Positions 39,609 to 49,167 of a DNA stretch of 64,000 bases are shown here, in pieces. The translations under genes and the position numbers were made by a program. Source of the stretch: Opitutia bacterium Tous-C4FEB (GTDB taxonomy: Bacteria > Verrucomicrobiota > Verrucomicrobiia > Opitutales > Opitutaceae). Below the pieces are notes generated by a model, which searched no databases, had not been told where the DNA came from, and worked only from the letters and a program-made list of their open reading frames with translations. The stretch is taken from assembly GCA_002304445.1 (NCBI GenBank), contig NEVA01000002.1, positions 124,001-188,000 of the forward strand. Reading direction: 5' to 3'. How positions within the stretch are numbered: the first letter of the stretch is position 1; each line of letters opens with the position of its first letter.

Positions 39609-41051
39609 ATGGTTTTTGCCGTCGTCATTGCGTTTGTGGTGGGGGTTGCGGTCGTAGCGGTGCCCTTTTGGCGCGCGCGCGCCGCAGCCGATGCCAGTGA
39701 AACGGCCCGGCAGCAGGCAACGCAGGACCGGCAGCGGGTGGTTGAGTTCATGCACCTCATGGCTGAAGCGCTGGGAGAAGGCCTGACGCGGGCCGAGTTG
39801 CACCAGCGGATCGTGCACGCGTCGATTCTTTGCACGGGAGCGCTGAGCGCCTGTTTGTTTCAGCGAACCGAACGCGGCACCATGCGCGGGACGGCGGTAG
39901 AAGGATTGTTTCCACCCCATCGGCCGCTCAGCGATGAGGCCAAGTCCAAGCTGACAACCCGAGCCAAGTTTATCGAGCAGGTGCTGCAGGCCGAAGAGTT
40001 TCCCGACAGCGAGGGAATCGTGGGCCGCGTGGCGACGACCGGCCGGGGGGAACTTTTGGCCGACGCGACCGGAGATCGGCGCGTGGTTCGGCACGATGAT
40101 CCGGCCCTCGTCGTGCGCTCGGTGATCGCGGTGCCACTCTTCTTTCGCGATCGTTCGTTTGGGATCTTGGCGGTAGCGAATCCAGCCGGCGGGCGGGCGT
40201 TCACCGAGATGGAGTTTTCGCTGATGGAGTCTTTGGCGGAGCAAGCGGCTCTGGCCCTGCACAACGCCGAGTTTTTGCACCTTCAGATGGAGAAGCAGCA
40301 ACTCGATTTGGATATCACGGTCGCGAGTGGAATTCAGCGGATGCTTTTGCCGCGCAAGACCGACACCATCGAGGGCATTGATTTGGATGCGCGTTACAAA
40401 CCGGCGCAAAAGATCGGAGGCGATCTTTACGACGTCATCCAGCTGTCGCGGACGCGTCTCGCGATCGTGGTGGCCGATGTTGCCGGCAAAGGTATCCCGG
40501 CCTCGCTGCTGATGGCGATTTGTCGGACGAATTTGCTGCAAATAGCCCCGCGCCACGATTCCCCTGGCCGGGTGCTCATCGAGTTGAACCGCGCGTTGGC
40601 GGCGGACATCGATCAAGGTCACTACATCACGATGCTTTACGCGGTGATCGACACGGTCGCACGGAGCGTGACCTTTGCCCGGGCTGGCCATGAACTGCCG
40701 CTGTTCGCGCGACTCGATGCCAAGAGCGGCGCATTTTTGCCTGTTTTTGTCGGTTCCGAAGGTATGCCGCTCGGGATGGTGCCGGACGCGCTTTTTTCGG
40801 CGGTAATTGCCGATCATACGGAGCCCTTCGGCCTCGGAGATGTGCTCGTGCTTTATACGGACGGCGTCAGCGAAGCCCCGAACGAAGACGGCAAAGAGTT
40901 CTCCGGGCATCGCCTTGCCGATGTGGTCCGGACCTTGCACCAACGCTCCGCGCAGGAAATGAACGACGGGATTCTGAGCGCAGTGGGGCGTTTTTCGGGC
41001 GAAACCCCGCAGCGTGATGACCTGACTCTGGTGACGGTAAAACGAGTTTAG
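39609..41051 (+). CDS. Membrane-anchored GAF-PP2C (SpoIIE/RsbU-type) phosphatase
   Basis: 480 residues: an N-terminal membrane helix (about 3-20, [19 protein letters not shown]), a short coiled coil, a GAF sensor domain (about 60-225, with [13 protein letters not shown] and [20 protein letters not shown]), and a PP2C/SpoIIE phosphatase (about 245-480). Metal-binding residues of the phosphatase are in [29 protein letters not shown] and RDDLTLV. Likely acts on the upstream STAS protein in a partner-switching circuit. The signal sensed by GAF is unknown. Confidence 0.92.
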   Translation: MVFAVVIAFVVGVAVVAVPFWRARAAADASETARQQATQDRQRVVEFMHLMAEALGEGLTRAELHQRIVHASILCTGALSACLFQRTERGTMRGTAVEGLFPPHRPLSDEAKSKLTTRAKFIEQVLQAEEFPDSEGIVGRVATTGRGELLADATGDRRVVRHDDPALVVRSVIAVPLFFRDRSFGILAVANPAGGRAFTEMEFSLMESLAEQAALALHNAEFLHLQMEKQQLDLDITVASGIQRMLLPRKTDTIEGIDLDARYKPAQKIGGDLYDVIQLSRTRLAIVVADVAGKGIPASLLMAICRTNLLQIAPRHDSPGRVLIELNRALAADIDQGHYITMLYAVIDTVARSVTFARAGHELPLFARLDAKSGAFLPVFVGSEGMPLGMVPDALFSAVIADHTEPFGLGDVLVLYTDGVSEAPNEDGKEFSGHRLADVVRTLHQRSAQEMNDGILSAVGRFSGETPQRDDLTLVTVKRV

Positions 41052-41100
41052 TTCGTCCGCTTGCCTCCTCATCTTTGTCTCGCATCGTCCGAATTCATCC

Positions 41101-42336
41101 ATGATCGCATCCTCCACTTTTGACACCGCTGCCACGCCGGACCGGCATTCGCTTCCGGACGCGGGTGGCCACTTCGGCCGCTATGGCGGAGTTTTTGTCC
41201 CCGAGACCTTGATGACGGCGCTTGAAGAGCTGGGCGCAGTCTACTCGGAGGCCCGAGACGATCCGGCGTTTCAAGCGAAGTTAAAGGAGCACCTGAAGGA
41301 ATTCGCCGGGCGGCCGACGGAGCTTTATTTCGCCGAGCGACTCACGGCGCACTGCGGGGGCGCCAAGATTTATCTCAAGCGCGAGGATCTGCTGCACACG
41401 GGTGCGCACAAGATCAACAACGCCTTGGGCCAGGCCATGCTCGCGTTGCGCATGGGGAAAAAACGGGTCATCGCGGAAACCGGTGCCGGTCAACACGGGG
41501 TGGCGACTGCGGCCGTGTGCGCGAAGTTTGGCCTCGAATGCGTCGTGTATATGGGAGCCGTCGATATGGAGCGGCAGGCGCTGAATGTGTTTCGTATGCG
41601 ATTGATGGGCGCTGAAGTGCGGGCCGTCACATCCGGTCAGAAGACGCTCAAAGACGCAGTAAACGAGGCGATGCGGGACTGGGTGACCAATGTCCGTGGC
41701 ACCCACTACATCCTCGGCTCGGCTCTTGGCTCGCACCCGTATCCCATGATGGTCCGGGATTTTCACCGGGTGATTGGCCAAGAGACGAAGACGCAGTTGC
41801 TGGCCCGCGAGGGGCGTCTGCCCGACGAGATGATTGCGTGCGTGGGTGGCGGTTCGAATGCGATCGGATTTTTCTTTGATTTTCTCGGGGAGAAATCGGT
41901 GCGGCTGATCGGGGTCGAAGCGGGCGGACGGGGGATCCGCCGCGGCGAACATGCGGCGCGATTTGAGGGCGGAAAGCTCGGTGTCCTACAAGGCGCCAAG
42001 ACCTACATCCTCCAAGATCCCGACGGGCAGATTGAACTCACGCACTCGGTGAGTGCCGGACTCGACTATGCCGCGATCGGGCCGGAACACGCCTTCTACC
42101 GCGATCAAAAGCGGATCGACTTTGCATACGCTTGCGACGACGAGGTCATGGAGACGTTTCAGCTGTTGTCGCGATTGGAGGGAATCATCCCCGCGTTGGA
42201 AAGCACCCACGCGGTGGTGCACGCGATCAAGCGGGCGAAGCTCATGCGGAAAGATGAGATCCTTGTGGTGAATCTTTCGGGCCGCGGGGACAAGGATGTG
42301 AACCAAGTGGCCAAAATCCTCGGCGTCGCTTTATGA
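41101..42336 (+). CDS. trpB: Tryptophan synthase beta chain
   Basis: PLP enzyme joining indole and serine. The Schiff-base Lys104 lies in [26 protein letters not shown], the phosphate-binding [10 protein letters not shown], and GRGDKDV near the end are diagnostic. Length of 411 residues is normal for TrpB1. trpA is not adjacent; instead yicC overlaps its stop by the ATGA at 42333-42336. Confidence 0.96.
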   Translation: MIASSTFDTAATPDRHSLPDAGGHFGRYGGVFVPETLMTALEELGAVYSEARDDPAFQAKLKEHLKEFAGRPTELYFAERLTAHCGGAKIYLKREDLLHTGAHKINNALGQAMLALRMGKKRVIAETGAGQHGVATAAVCAKFGLECVVYMGAVDMERQALNVFRMRLMGAEVRAVTSGQKTLKDAVNEAMRDWVTNVRGTHYILGSALGSHPYPMMVRDFHRVIGQETKTQLLAREGRLPDEMIACVGGGSNAIGFFFDFLGEKSVRLIGVEAGGRGIRRGEHAARFEGGKLGVLQGAKTYILQDPDGQIELTHSVSAGLDYAAIGPEHAFYRDQKRIDFAYACDDEVMETFQLLSRLEGIIPALESTHAVVHAIKRAKLMRKDEILVVNLSGRGDKDVNQVAKILGVAL

Positions 42337-43205
42337 AGTCCATGACCGGTTATGGACGGGCGTCGGTGGGGTTCGGGTCGGATACGATTACGATTCAAGT
42401 GAGCTCGGTTAACCGGAAGACGCTCGATCTGACGGTGAAATTGCCGGAGGAGTGGGCGGCGCTGGAGCCTGCGATTAACGAGAAAAGCCGGCGCCATGCG
42501 TCACGTGGTAAGGTCCATGTGCAGGTTGAACTGACCGGTGCGGCCGGCAGTCGGCAGGAGGTTTGGGATGAGGCGGCCGCGGTTGAGACGCTCGACCGAC
42601 TGGCTGCGTTCGCGTCAAGACAGGGAGTCGTGTTTGGGCCGACACCCGAGCTGTTGTGGGACATCGCCCGGTCGCAGCGAAAAGCGAGCAATTTTCCATC
42701 GATGGAAGAGGCTCAGGAAGTCGTACTGACCGCGCTGGAATCGGCTTTGCGGGCGTTTGTGGCGATGCGCGCCAAGGAAGGCGAAGCGCTCCTCGTTGAT
42801 TTCATTGGCCGCCTCGAGCTGCTGCGCCGGCAAGTGGATCTCATCGCCGCGCGAGCACCGCTCGTGCCGCCGATCTACCGGGATCAACTCTTGCTTCGCC
42901 TGCGGACGGCGGAATTGGAGTTAAAGGTGGACGACGAGCGAGTGCTGAAGGAACTCGCGCTCTTTGCCGACCGTTGCGATGTGACGGAGGAGCTGACTCG
43001 TCTGCGCAGTCATCTCGAGCAATTCACCGCCTTGCTGAAGTCGGATGGCGAGATTGGCCGCAAATCGGAGTTCATTTTGCAGGAGATAGGCCGCGAGGTT
43101 AACACGATCGGCAGCAAGGCCAACGACCTCACGATCTCTCGCGCGGTGATCGAGTTGAAAAATGAGCTGGAGCGAATCCGCGAGCAGATCGCCAACGTCG
43201 AGTAA
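42333..43205 (+). CDS. yicC: YicC/YloC family endoribonuclease-like protein
   Basis: 290-residue member of the YicC/YloC family, linked to stationary-phase growth and to RNA cleavage. Conserved N terminus [22 protein letters not shown], and the C-terminal [20 protein letters not shown] with [17 protein letters not shown]. The start overlaps the trpB stop, so translation is probably coupled. It is convergent to lspA with only 10 bases between them. Confidence 0.93.
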   Translation: MKSMTGYGRASVGFGSDTITIQVSSVNRKTLDLTVKLPEEWAALEPAINEKSRRHASRGKVHVQVELTGAAGSRQEVWDEAAAVETLDRLAAFASRQGVVFGPTPELLWDIARSQRKASNFPSMEEAQEVVLTALESALRAFVAMRAKEGEALLVDFIGRLELLRRQVDLIAARAPLVPPIYRDQLLLRLRTAELELKVDDERVLKELALFADRCDVTEELTRLRSHLEQFTALLKSDGEIGRKSEFILQEIGREVNTIGSKANDLTISRAVIELKNELERIREQIANVE

Positions 43206-43215
43206 CCAGTTTGGT

Positions 43216-43755
43216 CTACTTCGGCTCGCGGAGTGAGTGCCAAAGGTAGAAACCGACGCCCACGCAAATGCCGGAGTCGGCGACGTTGAAGGTCGGGTAG
43301 ACGTAACTGCCAAAGTGTAGGTCGACAAAATCGACCACATGGCCGTAAGCCAAGCGGTCGATGACATTTCCTACGATACCGCCGCACAGGAGACCAAAAA
43401 ATAGCTGGGAGCGGCGCTCCCGCAGACCTAGGGCGTGACGCCAGATGACTATGGCAGCGAGCGTGACCAGAGCGAAAATTGCGAGCAGGACGCTCTGCCC
43501 TGAGAACATGCTCCATGCCGCCCCGGTGTTACCGACGTGGACGATGTAGAAAAAATCTCTGATTACGGTGATCGCGCCGTGGCCTTCGCCGTAGGTCGGG
43601 AACGGAAGATGGGCGACGATCGCCAATTTCGTCAGCTGATCGGCGATCAGCACGATAGCGGCGATGACGAGCAGTCTGCGGTAAGCCAGCAACCGACTTA
43701 GCCAAGGCGCGGGCGCCGAGACACTCGAAGCGATGGGCTTGCTGGGATCGGGCAT
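43216..43755 (-). CDS. lspA: Lipoprotein signal peptidase (signal peptidase II)
   Basis: Aspartyl membrane protease that removes signal peptides from prolipoproteins. Four hydrophobic segments; the catalytic Asp pair lies in GNVIDRLAYGHVVDFVDL and FNVADSGICVG. DQLTKLAIV in the first helix is the family opening. ATG at 43755 (179 residues) preferred over a GTG two codons upstream. It follows the DksA-like gene and ileS, a variant of the common ileS-lspA order. Confidence 0.95.
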   Translation of the reverse strand: MPDPSKPIASSVSAPAPWLSRLLAYRRLLVIAAIVLIADQLTKLAIVAHLPFPTYGEGHGAITVIRDFFYIVHVGNTGAAWSMFSGQSVLLAIFALVTLAAIVIWRHALGLRERRSQLFFGLLCGGIVGNVIDRLAYGHVVDFVDLHFGSYVYPTFNVADSGICVGVGFYLWHSLREPK

Positions 43756-43804
43756 CGTCACCGGCTAGTTCGCGTTCGGAGTGGTGAGCCCTCGGGCGAG
43801 AGAA

Positions 43805-44791
43805 TCACTCGCCGTTGTCGTCGCCGCTCGTGCCGCTGGGAGCACCGTCTTCGCCCAGTTCGCCGAGAATGCCGGCTTGGGTGCGGGAACGGTGGCGGTT
43901 CCGCTCAAGTTCCTTCTGAGCGCTGGCTGAATAGCGGGTAAAGGGCACGGCCAGCAGACGATCTCTTGCGATTGGCTCTTGGGTAACCTCGCAGATGCCG
44001 TACGTGCCGTCTTTGATACGCTTGATGGCAGCCTCGATTTCGCCAAGGGCCTCCTGCTCGCTGGAGACGAGGCTGAGTGCGAAATCGCGGTCGAAGGTGT
44101 CGGTGCCCGAGTCGGCTTGGTGCTGGCCGTAGGACGACAAGTCTCCCGAGTCGTCTTTGGAGGAGCGCTTGAGCGTCTCTTCGGAGTGAAGTTCGATGCC
44201 CGCGGTCAGGTGGCGGCGGAGATCAAGCAAGAGCTTGTAATAGCGTTTATATTTCTCCGGGACTTCAACCTCGAGGACCGCTTCGATCGATTTTACCTTC
44301 TTCGGATTGAAGCCGAGGATGTCGGCGAGAGAAGCCGCCTTCACGTGGCTGGGTTTCACGGCCTTCCCGAGCACAAGCGCCTGTTTCGTCGGGCTCACCT
44401 TTACGGCGGCTTTAGACGATTTTTCGCTTTCGGGCTTCTCGACGGTGGTCTGCGCGATGGCGCGGACTTCATCAAGGCTGAACGCGATGGGTTTGGCGGT
44501 GGCTCTGCGCTTCAGTATGCTGTCGCGCAAGGCGTTTTTCTTAGAGGGCTTTTCCATGGTGGTAGAAATTTCGGCAGGCGCGGAAGGCTGCACCGGTTTG
44601 GCGGCGGGCTTGGGCGCACGTTTCTCCGAAACGGGATGCTTGCTGCGCTTAACCGGGACGGACTTGGGCGGACTTTTGACGGGTTTCTTTGCGACAGCCT
44701 TTGGGGTGGGCTTGGCCTTGGGCTTAGCTTTCAGTTTCGGCTTGGCAGTTTTCGCAGCAGGCTTGGCGGGCTTTTTTGTTTTCTTAGCCAT
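43805..44791 (-). CDS. DksA/TraR-like protein with histone H1-like tail and degraded zinc finger
   Basis: 328 residues. Residues 1-75 are Lys/Ala/Pro-rich (KPAKPAAKTAKPK and similar repeats), as in histone H1 C-terminal tails. Residues about 170-300 are DksA/TraR-like: KYKRYYKLLLDLRRHLT, DRDFALSLVSSEQEALGEI, then GTYGICEVTQEPI and RLLAVPFTRYSASAQKELE. The zinc positions equivalent to E. coli DksA Cys114/117/135/138 are Cys267, Thr270, Ser288 and Ala291, so the zinc finger is lost. DksA binds RNA polymerase with ppGpp; here DNA or RNA contact by the tail is inferred. Between ileS and lspA. Confidence 0.85.
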   Translation of the reverse strand: MAKKTKKPAKPAAKTAKPKLKAKPKAKPTPKAVAKKPVKSPPKSVPVKRSKHPVSEKRAPKPAAKPVQPSAPAEISTTMEKPSKKNALRDSILKRRATAKPIAFSLDEVRAIAQTTVEKPESEKSSKAAVKVSPTKQALVLGKAVKPSHVKAASLADILGFNPKKVKSIEAVLEVEVPEKYKRYYKLLLDLRRHLTAGIELHSEETLKRSSKDDSGDLSSYGQHQADSGTDTFDRDFALSLVSSEQEALGEIEAAIKRIKDGTYGICEVTQEPIARDRLLAVPFTRYSASAQKELERNRHRSRTQAGILGELGEDGAPSGTSGDDNGE

Positions 44792-44816
44792 GGGGATTTA
44801 GGGGGAAGCGTAGAGT

Positions 44817-47654
44817 TTAGGAAACAAGCGACTGAATGCAACGTGGGCAAAGGTCGCCGTCGGGCGTGCTTTGCACCGCGGGAACCCAGCGCCAGCAGCG
44901 TGGGCAACGAACGTAGCCGAGATCCGCGCACGGGCGGACAGAAACGGATAGAGGGGATCCGGCAGCGGTAGTCTCTATGGTCACGAGCGAAACGATGAAG
45001 AGTTCAGGGAGAAACTCGCGATGCCGATTGAGCACGGCGAGGGTGGTGTCGTCGCCGGCCGTCAGAGTCACGGCGGCGTCTAGCGACTTACCCAAGTGGC
45101 CGGCTGCCCGAAGTGGTTCGATGGCTTCGGTGACTTGAGCTCGAACTCGAAGTAGCGCGGCAAAATCCGATTCGAGGGTGGGGTCGCTCCACTCGGACGG
45201 CGCCACGGGCCAGTCTTGAAGATGAACTGAGTCCTGAGTGTATTCCACGTTGGCCGTGGCGTAAGACCAGGCTTCGTCGGCTGTAAAAGTGAGGACGGGC
45301 GAAAGAACCTTTATCAGAATGCGGAAGATATGATGGATCGCAGTCTGTGAGGAGCGCCGCAGAGGCGCGTGGGTGCCGAGGGTGTAGAGGCGGTCCTTCA
45401 GGACATCATGGTAAACAGCCGAGAGCGTGACGGCGCAGAATTGGTTGCAGAGTTGGTAAACGCGATGGAACTCATAGGCGTCGTAGGCCGCGGTGCATTC
45501 GCGCAGGAGGATAGCCGTCTGGTGCAGGGCCCAGCGGTCGAGGAAGTCGAGTTGCGCGTAGGGGACAGCATCCCGAGCGAACTGGTAATCGAAGAGGTTG
45601 GAAAGCTGGTAGCGAAAGGTGTTGCGGAGGAGCCGATACGACTCGGAGACATTCTTCAGAATCTCATCATCGACCGGGATGTCGTCGCGGAAATCTTGAG
45701 AGGCTATCCAGAGGCGAATCACATCAGCTCCGTGGATTGCGATGTAGGCGTCGCTCGTCTGGGGTTTTTGGTAGGTGCTGCTTTTGGAGATTTTTTGACG
45801 GGCTTTATCAACGATGAACCCGTGGGTCAGGACGGCCCGGTAAGGCGCGCCGTTGGCGATGACGCCGGTCCACAGCGAGGACTGGAACCAGCCGCGATGT
45901 TGGTCGCTGCCCTCGAGGTACAGGTCGGCCGGCCAAGAGGTGCCGCCCTGAGCGTTGCCCAGAACCGCGGCATGGGAGGAGCCCGAGTCGATCCAAACAT
46001 CGAGTGTGTCACGGCCGCAGGTCAGAGCCGTCGGCGCGGGCCAGTGCGCAGGCAACGCGATGCCGGCGAGGATATCGGCGGCGTTGGCATTATACCAAAA
46101 ATTGGTGCCTTCGGTGGCGATCTTACCGGCAACGGCGCGAGCAACACCGGCGTCGAGATAAGCGTTCTTGTTTTCGTCGAAGAATGCCGGAATCGGCACG
46201 CCCCACGATCGTTGACGGCTGATGCACCAATCGGGGCGGGATTCGACCGCGCCGCGGATGCGGGCCTCGCCCCAGCCCGGAATCCATTGGACCGTTTTGA
46301 TCGCTGCGAGTGCGGTTGCACGGGTATCGGCTTTGTCGAGCGACACAAACCACTGGTCGACGGCGCGGAAAATGATCGGAGTCTTGGAGCGCCAGCAATG
46401 CGGGTAGCTGTGAGGATACTTGGCTTTGGCAAACAGTGCGCCGGCTTCGGCGAGTTTCTTCAGGACAGCGAGGTTGGCCGGCGAGGGCTTTTTGGCGGCC
46501 AAGTCTTCAACGGTCTCCAAGGTCGTGATGCCGACGAGATCCGCTGGCACCTGACCATCGTTGAGATACCGCCCGTCATCGCCAACGGGGCAATAAATCG
46601 CCAATTTGTATTTCAGACCGGTAAGATAATCTTCGGCGCCATGGCCGGGTGCGGTGTGTACCGCGCCAGTGCCGCTGTCGGTGGTGACGTAATCCGCGAG
46701 CACGATGGGGGACGCGCGGTCGATAAAAGGATGACGGGCCGCGAGGTGTTCGAGCGTGGATCCCTTGCGCGTTGCCGTGATGGTCGGCGCGGTCTCGATT
46801 TTGGCCGAGGCGAGAACAGATCCGAGCAAAGCAGCTGCGACGACGATGCGCTCGGTCCCGGTGTCAGCGACAGCGTAATCGATATCGGGATGCAGGGCGA
46901 TCGCGAGATTGGCGGGAATCGTCCAAGGAGTCGTGGTCCAGATGACGACGTAGAGCGGTTTGTCCGTCGGCAGGCCGAATTTTTGGGCCTCCCCGGTCGG
47001 GACAAGAAACTTCACCCAGATGGCGATGGAGGTGTGGTCCTTGTATTCGATCTCAGCCTCGGCGAGGGCGGTCTCGAAAGGAATACTCCAGTAAACAGGC
47101 TTCTTGCTGCGGTACACCAAGCCCTTTTCAACGAACGCAGCGAAGGTGCGGAGAATGTCGGCTTCGAAAGTCGGTGCCTTGGTCTTATACTCGTGGGCCC
47201 AGTCGGCGACGATACCCAGTCGTTTGAACTGGGTCGTCTGCTTGGCGATCCAGGATTCGGAAAATGCATCACAGCGGGCGCGAAGTTCACCAGTGGAGAC
47301 GATCTCGTTTTTCTCGCGAAGCTCCCGGGTGACTTTCTGCTCGATAGGCAGGCCGTGGCAGTCCCAGCCCGGAACGTAGGGCGTGCGATAGCCACGGAGG
47401 GTTTTATACCGAATAGTGATATCCTTGAGGGTCTTGTTCAGCGCGGTGCCGATGTGCACATCACCGTTGGTGAAGGGCGGTCCATCATGGAGGACGAAGG
47501 TTTTTTCAGCCGCGGCGCGGTTGGCCTGAAGCCGAGCGTAAAGCCCGATCTGTTCCCAGTGGGCGACCCGACCAGGCTCCCGCTGGGCAAGGCCGGCGCG
47601 CATTGAGAAGTCCGTTTTTGGAAGCTGGAGAGTGTCTTTCAGGTCTTGCGCCAT
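44817..47654 (-). CDS. ileS: Isoleucyl-tRNA synthetase
   Basis: Class I synthetase for tRNA-Ile, 945 residues. GWDCHGLPIE, ESRPDWCISRQRSWGVPIP and the KMSKS equivalent KISKS are present. The HIGH signature is at 67-70 and reads HIGT (NGDVHIGTALNK). The CP1 editing region with TTTPWTIPANLAI and GTGAVHTAPGHGAEDY is intact. The C-terminal zinc finger has CPRCWRW and CPRC. Tandem with the DksA-like gene (25 bases) and lspA. Confidence 0.96.
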   Translation of the reverse strand: MAQDLKDTLQLPKTDFSMRAGLAQREPGRVAHWEQIGLYARLQANRAAAEKTFVLHDGPPFTNGDVHIGTALNKTLKDITIRYKTLRGYRTPYVPGWDCHGLPIEQKVTRELREKNEIVSTGELRARCDAFSESWIAKQTTQFKRLGIVADWAHEYKTKAPTFEADILRTFAAFVEKGLVYRSKKPVYWSIPFETALAEAEIEYKDHTSIAIWVKFLVPTGEAQKFGLPTDKPLYVVIWTTTPWTIPANLAIALHPDIDYAVADTGTERIVVAAALLGSVLASAKIETAPTITATRKGSTLEHLAARHPFIDRASPIVLADYVTTDSGTGAVHTAPGHGAEDYLTGLKYKLAIYCPVGDDGRYLNDGQVPADLVGITTLETVEDLAAKKPSPANLAVLKKLAEAGALFAKAKYPHSYPHCWRSKTPIIFRAVDQWFVSLDKADTRATALAAIKTVQWIPGWGEARIRGAVESRPDWCISRQRSWGVPIPAFFDENKNAYLDAGVARAVAGKIATEGTNFWYNANAADILAGIALPAHWPAPTALTCGRDTLDVWIDSGSSHAAVLGNAQGGTSWPADLYLEGSDQHRGWFQSSLWTGVIANGAPYRAVLTHGFIVDKARQKISKSSTYQKPQTSDAYIAIHGADVIRLWIASQDFRDDIPVDDEILKNVSESYRLLRNTFRYQLSNLFDYQFARDAVPYAQLDFLDRWALHQTAILLRECTAAYDAYEFHRVYQLCNQFCAVTLSAVYHDVLKDRLYTLGTHAPLRRSSQTAIHHIFRILIKVLSPVLTFTADEAWSYATANVEYTQDSVHLQDWPVAPSEWSDPTLESDFAALLRVRAQVTEAIEPLRAAGHLGKSLDAAVTLTAGDDTTLAVLNRHREFLPELFIVSLVTIETTAAGSPLSVSVRPCADLGYVRCPRCWRWVPAVQSTPDGDLCPRCIQSLVS

Positions 47655-47835
47655 GCCGAAGAAAAGTGGCGGAGGCTAGGTCGGCTCAGAGGGGAGTCAA
47701 GGAGTGATCCGGTAGGGAAATGTGCTTTGTCTCCGATGGTCGAGAGAGGTTGGGCCTTTGGAAAAATGGCATGGGTTTCAAGCGACCTTGAATAAACGAC
47801 AGGTTTGATCTCATGCCGAATTAGGGTGCAAAAGA

Positions 47836-47861
47836 AAGGCCGACGCCCGTGCGCCGGCCTT
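47836..47861 (-). terminator. Rho-independent terminator after the sigma factor gene
   Basis: On the minus strand: aaggccggcgc, loop acgg, gcgtcggcctt, then tcttttg. Stem of 11 bp with one G-T pair. It lies 28 bases beyond the sigma factor stop codon and upstream of ileS, so the two are separate transcripts. Confidence 0.85.
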
Positions 47862-47888
47862 GTGGCCAAAAATTGGTCTGAAAGGAGG

Positions 47889-48959
47889 TTAGTTGAGCTC
47901 GGACTTTGAGGATTTGCTCTCGATGAATTCGCGGATGATGTCCATCCGCTGCCGGTTACGCTCTTCCTCGTCGATTTCCTCGGTGGTGCGGATGGCTTCG
48001 TGTTTCGCCATCGCGCGCCGCATTTTGGAGAGCGCCAAGTATTCGAGCTGACGGATGCGCTCGCGGGTGACGTTGAAGCGACGGCCGACTTCCTCCAACG
48101 TGAGCTCATCGCGGCCGTCGAGACCAAAGCGCAGTTTAATGATCTCCGCTTCGCGTTTCTCAAGCGAGTTGACCATCTCATTGAGGTCGGAATTGCGGTT
48201 TCGATCCCGCAGGCCCTCGTAGGGACTCACGGCGTTTTCATCGCCAACGATTTCGCCAAAGGTTCCAGAGTCACCCGATTCGCCGATCGGGGCGTCAAGC
48301 GAGGCTGGACGAACACTGACCGACTTGAGATGGGCGACCTTCGAGGTCGGGATTTGGAGTTCGATCGCCAATTCTTCGTCTGTCGGCTCGCGACCGAGTT
48401 GCTCGGAAAGCTTCATGGCCATTTTGCGCATCTTCGAGATTTTATCCACGAGATGGACAGGCAGGCGGATGGTCTTGGACTGGTTGGCGAGAGCACGTTT
48501 GATTGACTGCTTTATCCACCAAGCGGCGTAGGTGGATAGCTTTCCGCCTTTTCGAGGATCGAAGCGCTCCACGGCCTTGATTAGGCCGATGTTGCCCTCG
48601 CTGATGAGATCGAGCAGCGGCAGGCCGAAGTCCTTGTAGTCCATCGCGATCTTCACGACGAGGCGCAAGTTGGCTGAGATCATGTGGTCGCGGGCGGCTT
48701 TGTCACCGCGACGGATCCGGCGAGCCAAAGTGACCTCTTCTGCAATGGTGAGCAGTGGGGTTTTTCCAATCTCTTGGAGATAAAGCTGAAGATTGCTCCG
48801 TTCGCCGTGGGGGATCGGAGCTTCAATGCTGCGGTCCGATTTTTCGAGGAATGAAGGTGCAGAGTCCAGTTGGGGGTTAAGGGCACTCGTAGGGAGAACT
48901 TCGGAGGTGGAAGCGTCATCTTGTTGCGAAGTGCGGGGCAACTTTGCTTTAGAGGGCAT
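47889..48959 (-). CDS. RNA polymerase sigma-70 factor, group 2-like
   Basis: 356-residue sigma-70 protein. Regions in order: 1.2 (SNLQLYLQEIGKTPLLT), 2 (DLISEGNIGLIKAVERFDPRKGGKLSTYAAWWIKQSIKRAL), 3 (KISKMRKMAMKLSEQLGREP), and 4 with helix-turn-helix (LTLEEVGRRFNVTRERIRQLE). It lacks the long region 1.1 and the non-conserved insert of RpoD, matching RpoS/SigB-like group 2 factors. The first 45 residues are Ser/Pro-rich and non-conserved. Which promoters it serves cannot be read. Confidence 0.9.
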   Translation of the reverse strand: MPSKAKLPRTSQQDDASTSEVLPTSALNPQLDSAPSFLEKSDRSIEAPIPHGERSNLQLYLQEIGKTPLLTIAEEVTLARRIRRGDKAARDHMISANLRLVVKIAMDYKDFGLPLLDLISEGNIGLIKAVERFDPRKGGKLSTYAAWWIKQSIKRALANQSKTIRLPVHLVDKISKMRKMAMKLSEQLGREPTDEELAIELQIPTSKVAHLKSVSVRPASLDAPIGESGDSGTFGEIVGDENAVSPYEGLRDRNRNSDLNEMVNSLEKREAEIIKLRFGLDGRDELTLEEVGRRFNVTRERIRQLEYLALSKMRRAMAKHEAIRTTEEIDEEERNRQRMDIIREFIESKSSKSELN

Positions 48960-49167
48960 AGTGAGGTGCGTTTGTTATGAGAGGTTCAAAGGACTGCGTT
49001 GTTCCTAACCTTAGCGGAAACTGTTCTAAATTCCTCTACGAGTGAGCGCGAACGCTGGTTGCATGCCGCCGGGACAAATTTTGGGTATTTTTGGCGCAAG
49101 CTGTGAGCGACTTGGCCCGAATGCAGGCTCACGACCGTCTCGAACGGGCAACGACGTGCCCTTCCCG

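Noticed and set aside
39213-41135. A 640-codon open frame on the minus strand
   Set aside because: Antisense to the STAS and PP2C genes, which have clear domains; the Arg/His/Gln-rich product has none.
45369-47606. A 745-codon open frame on the + strand
   Set aside because: It lies wholly antisense to ileS, has no recognisable domain, and arises from high GC in the antisense frame.
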